Shown here one piece after another: positions 7,220-9,018 of a stretch of DNA of 9,018 nucleotides. The notes beneath the pieces were generated by a model. It worked only from the letters and a program-made list of their open reading frames with translations. It was not told where the DNA came from and did not search any database. This DNA is from CAZPUS01 sp964589825 (GTDB taxonomy: Bacteria; Fibrobacterota; Chitinivibrionia; Chitinivibrionales; WJKA01), in NCBI GenBank assembly GCA_964589825.1, contig CAZPUS010000067.1, positions 1 to 9,018 of the forward strand, written 5' to 3'. Position 1 is the stretch's first letter; each line of letters starts with the position of its first letter. The translations under genes were made by a program, and so were the position numbers.

Positions 7220-7381
7220 TCACAGGATGAAAAACGTTGTGGTATACCGCCAGAATCGACTTCTTTTCAGCCTCATGGCCTGTATTACATAAACCATATG
7301 CTCGTGTTATGGGAATCGAAGCGATATGCCTATGGCCGCATAAAAACACAAATAAATTCCATGGGGGTGGTTCAGCGTGAC

Positions 7382-7440
7382 CTATTTAAATTGCATGGTA
7401 CCATACACACTTGTTGTTCATATTAATATTTGCATGATGG
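7382..7440 (-). repeat. Promoter/operator module, copy B
   Basis: The second copy of the module at 6539-6598, in the same orientation, about 840 nt to the right and about 70 nt upstream of the regulator gene. It would have driven the decayed gene on its left. It now lies between that remnant and the regulator. Confidence 0.85.
7392..7407. promoter_or_regulatory. Putative operator B
   Basis: TGCATGGTACCATACA is palindromic in 7 of 8 base pairs with a perfect 10-bp core ATGGTACCAT (7395-7404). It is a better palindrome than operator A. Its distance from the regulator's predicted promoter (centre about 80 nt upstream of the start) would suit autoregulation or looping to operator A. Confidence 0.6.
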
Positions 7441-7451
7441 TCGTTGCACAA
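7423..7451 (-). promoter_or_regulatory. Relic or residual leftward promoter in module B
   Basis: On the minus strand -35-like TTGTGC (7451-7446) and -10-like TATTAA (7428-7423) are 17 nt apart. This is the counterpart of the gene 4 promoter but further from consensus, as expected if it no longer drives a working gene. Confidence 0.3.
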
Positions 7452-7472
7452 AGAATAATAAATAAGTATATT
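7444..7472 (+). promoter_or_regulatory. Putative promoter of the regulator gene
   Basis: TTGCAC (7444-7449) and TATATT (7467-7472) are separated by 17 nt; the -10 matches 5 of 6 and the -35 only 3 of 6 consensus positions. The start would fall near 7479, leaving a leader of about 30 nt. It overlaps the leftward -35 of module B. Confidence 0.4.
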
Positions 7473-7510
7473 ACTGATTAGTAGTCATTTTTTCAACTAA
7501 AAGGAAGCCC

Positions 7511-8977
7511 ATGGTGACGCATAACAGACGGCCGGCCCGGATATTTTCCGACTGGCTCGATAAAACAATCGAAGAAGGTCCTGAAGGCAAAAAGCTTGCT
7601 TCGGGAAAAGAGCTTGCCGCCCAATTTGGCATTTCACCCAAAACCGTGCAGAGAATACTGGAGAAATACCGCAATGAAGGTAAAATCTGCCGAATTCGGA
7701 AACGGGGAACTTATGTCGGCAAGCCGGCACGAAATGCGGTTGAGTCGCCGAGCCACACTCCTCAAAGCAGTGCGATTTCGGCGGTATACGAAAGTATCGC
7801 TCAGGGTTATTTTAAACTGGGGACAGTGCTTCCGTCAATAAAATATTTCTGCATCCGTTTCAAATGTTCGGCAACAACCGTTTCGCAGGCATATCGTCAA
7901 TTAGAGAAGCAGGGGTATATTACCAGAATAGGCAAGAGCTACTGGGTTGGCGCTAACCTGGAATCGATAGAGAAGTCGGCGTCCGCGTTTTCGGTTTATA
8001 TTTTCAATCCATTCACCTACGATCTCAAGTATCTTTTCAACGAATCGCCGCTGGCGCAAGTATATCGGACAATGGAGCAGATTCTCTATGATGCCGGTGC
8101 AGTGATATATCACAAGAGCGCCGATGATTTTGAGAAAGTTATCAGAGATCTGCAGCATCGAAACCGCATGCCGTGGGGACTTGTTTTTCTCGGCGCCGAC
8201 GACAAACGATTTCGACAATACATGCCGCCGCTTAAGCGATACCTCCAGGCCTGCCGTCCGTCTTCACCTCGTGTGGTTGTCGACTGGGTGCTGGGTGACT
8301 ATTCGATTTGGCCCCCGGGTACTTGGATGATTAACCGCGGCAGTGTGCTGACAAGTGTATGCCGCTTGCTTACCCGGTTTATAATCGAGAACAATTTCAG
8401 GCATGTCGTCTGTTGCGGCCGCCATCCAGGCTCTTTATGGGGTTTCGACAGAATTATCTGGCCGATGATTAAAATGCGTACCGAACTCAGCGCCGCAGCG
8501 CCGCAAACGGAACTGAAGTTCGTTGTTGGCACCGACCGCACGCATGCCTCATTCGATTCATGGATACAGCCCTATGCATCGCGGATAAACAAAATGCAGT
8601 TGCTCATGGATAAATATGGAAAAACACCGGTTGATGCGCTCAAGCGGCAAATAAAATTCACTACTAAAGAACCGCTGTTCCCCTTGTCGCCCGAAACAGA
8701 TCTTCTTATTTTCATGCAGTCCGCCGATGCGGCCCGGGCATGCGTGGAAGCACGCAATAAAAAAATAGCGATACCGGGCGATATTTCGATACTCTGCCTC
8801 GAAGACGATCCGGCATATTACCACGAGGGAATCTCGATCTGTGTTCCCGATTACTCACGCATCGGCTATATGCTGGCGCATGCCGTCCTGGGCGATATCC
8901 CAGTCGCGAAAACCAGCAAGGGTTTCATAAAAACCTATGGGAAATTGACGCAGAAGCTTACTACTCGATCTCAGTAA
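7511..8977 (+). CDS. Gene 5: transcriptional regulator with two GntR-type winged helices and a LacI-like sensor domain
   Basis: A 488-residue cytoplasmic one-component regulator. The ATG at 7511 follows AAGGAAG at short spacing. Residues ~10-71 form a GntR-type winged helix (ASGKELAAQFGISPKTVQRI, wing RGTYVG). Residues ~88-147 form a second one (LPSIKYFCIRFKCSATTVSQ, AYRQLEKQGYITR, wing SYWVG). Residues ~160-470 resemble the LacI/GalR periplasmic-binding-protein-like sensor: RFIIENNFRHVVCCG, TDLLIFMQSADAARACVEAR, then KKIAIPGDISILCLEDDP, the usual 'P-D-I-S-I-x-x-x-x-D-D' signature. A single GntR helix joined to such a sensor is known from AraR-type regulators; a tandem pair before it is less usual. 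Its position facing the lyase operon and the palindromes at 6549 and 7392 suggest it is the local sugar-responsive regulator, most likely a repressor. The ligand is unknown. Confidence 0.88.
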   Translation: MVTHNRRPARIFSDWLDKTIEEGPEGKKLASGKELAAQFGISPKTVQRILEKYRNEGKICRIRKRGTYVGKPARNAVESPSHTPQSSAISAVYESIAQGYFKLGTVLPSIKYFCIRFKCSATTVSQAYRQLEKQGYITRIGKSYWVGANLESIEKSASAFSVYIFNPFTYDLKYLFNESPLAQVYRTMEQILYDAGAVIYHKSADDFEKVIRDLQHRNRMPWGLVFLGADDKRFRQYMPPLKRYLQACRPSSPRVVVDWVLGDYSIWPPGTWMINRGSVLTSVCRLLTRFIIENNFRHVVCCGRHPGSLWGFDRIIWPMIKMRTELSAAAPQTELKFVVGTDRTHASFDSWIQPYASRINKMQLLMDKYGKTPVDALKRQIKFTTKEPLFPLSPETDLLIFMQSADAARACVEARNKKIAIPGDISILCLEDDPAYYHEGISICVPDYSRIGYMLAHAVLGDIPVAKTSKGFIKTYGKLTQKLTTRSQ

Positions 8978-9018
8978 TTTGACCACGCCGTCTCACGTTA
9001 TTTGACCGGTAGGATGTA
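8978..9018. other. Right-edge stretch after the regulator
   Basis: Only 41 nt follow the regulator's stop codon; I see no gene start or terminator in them. Confidence 0.5.

Noticed and set aside
7103..7426. 107-codon plus-strand frame reaching into promoter module B
   Set aside because: It starts with TTG without a ribosome binding site, is antisense to the sorting-tail remnant and runs through the repeat. I cannot exclude a small protein but see no support.
1..9018. CRISPR array, tRNA, rRNA or transposase
   Set aside because: No regularly spaced repeats, no cloverleaf-like or rRNA-like sequence and no transposase motifs were seen; the two-copy module is promoter sequence next to genes, without insertion-sequence ends.

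Overview
The window looks like part of a bacterial polysaccharide-degradation locus. Four genes for exported proteins run leftwards (minus strand) and one regulator gene diverges to the right. At least three of the exported proteins (4, 3 and 2), and probably the fourth, end in a tail of the kind used for type IX-like secretion or surface sorting. Two carry a chitobiase-C-terminal-like domain followed by a PA14 domain. That combination suggests the FCB superphylum, possibly a Fibrobacterota/Chitinispirillum-like or Bacteroidota-like organism. This is inference from domain style only; there is no rRNA or other marker gene here.

Layout, in transcription order on the minus strand: gene 4 (6527-5457) encodes a secreted protein I do not recognise; gene 3 (5346-3205) and gene 2 (2882-816) encode two modular alginate-lyase-family proteins with the same domain order; gene 1 (789-1) encodes another unrecognised secreted protein and runs off the left edge. 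Spacing is 110 nt between 4 and 3, 322 nt between 3 and 2, and 26 nt between 2 and 1. Each gene has a strong purine-rich ribosome binding site. The 322-nt gap holds a 13-bp perfect inverted repeat and two small hairpins, so gene 2-gene 1 may be controlled separately from gene 4-gene 3.

On the right, gene 5 (7511-8977, plus strand) encodes a one-component regulator. It has two GntR-type winged helices in tandem, followed by a LacI/GalR-type sugar-binding domain. About 980 nt separate it from gene 4. That gap contains two near-identical copies (about 93%) of a ~60-bp module, at 6539-6598 and 7382-7440. Each copy has leftward promoter-like elements and a palindrome close to TGTATGGTACCATACA. Between the copies lies an orphan C-terminal sorting tail on the minus strand (6881-7219), the apparent remnant of a decayed fifth secreted protein. 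Repeat B would have been its promoter.

Inferred model: the regulator senses a sugar or oligosaccharide, possibly uronate-derived, and controls the leftward operon through the GGTACC-centred operators. The operon exports enzymes and accessory proteins that cut a uronic-acid polysaccharide outside the cell. No transporter, SusC/SusD pair or intracellular catabolic gene is visible here.
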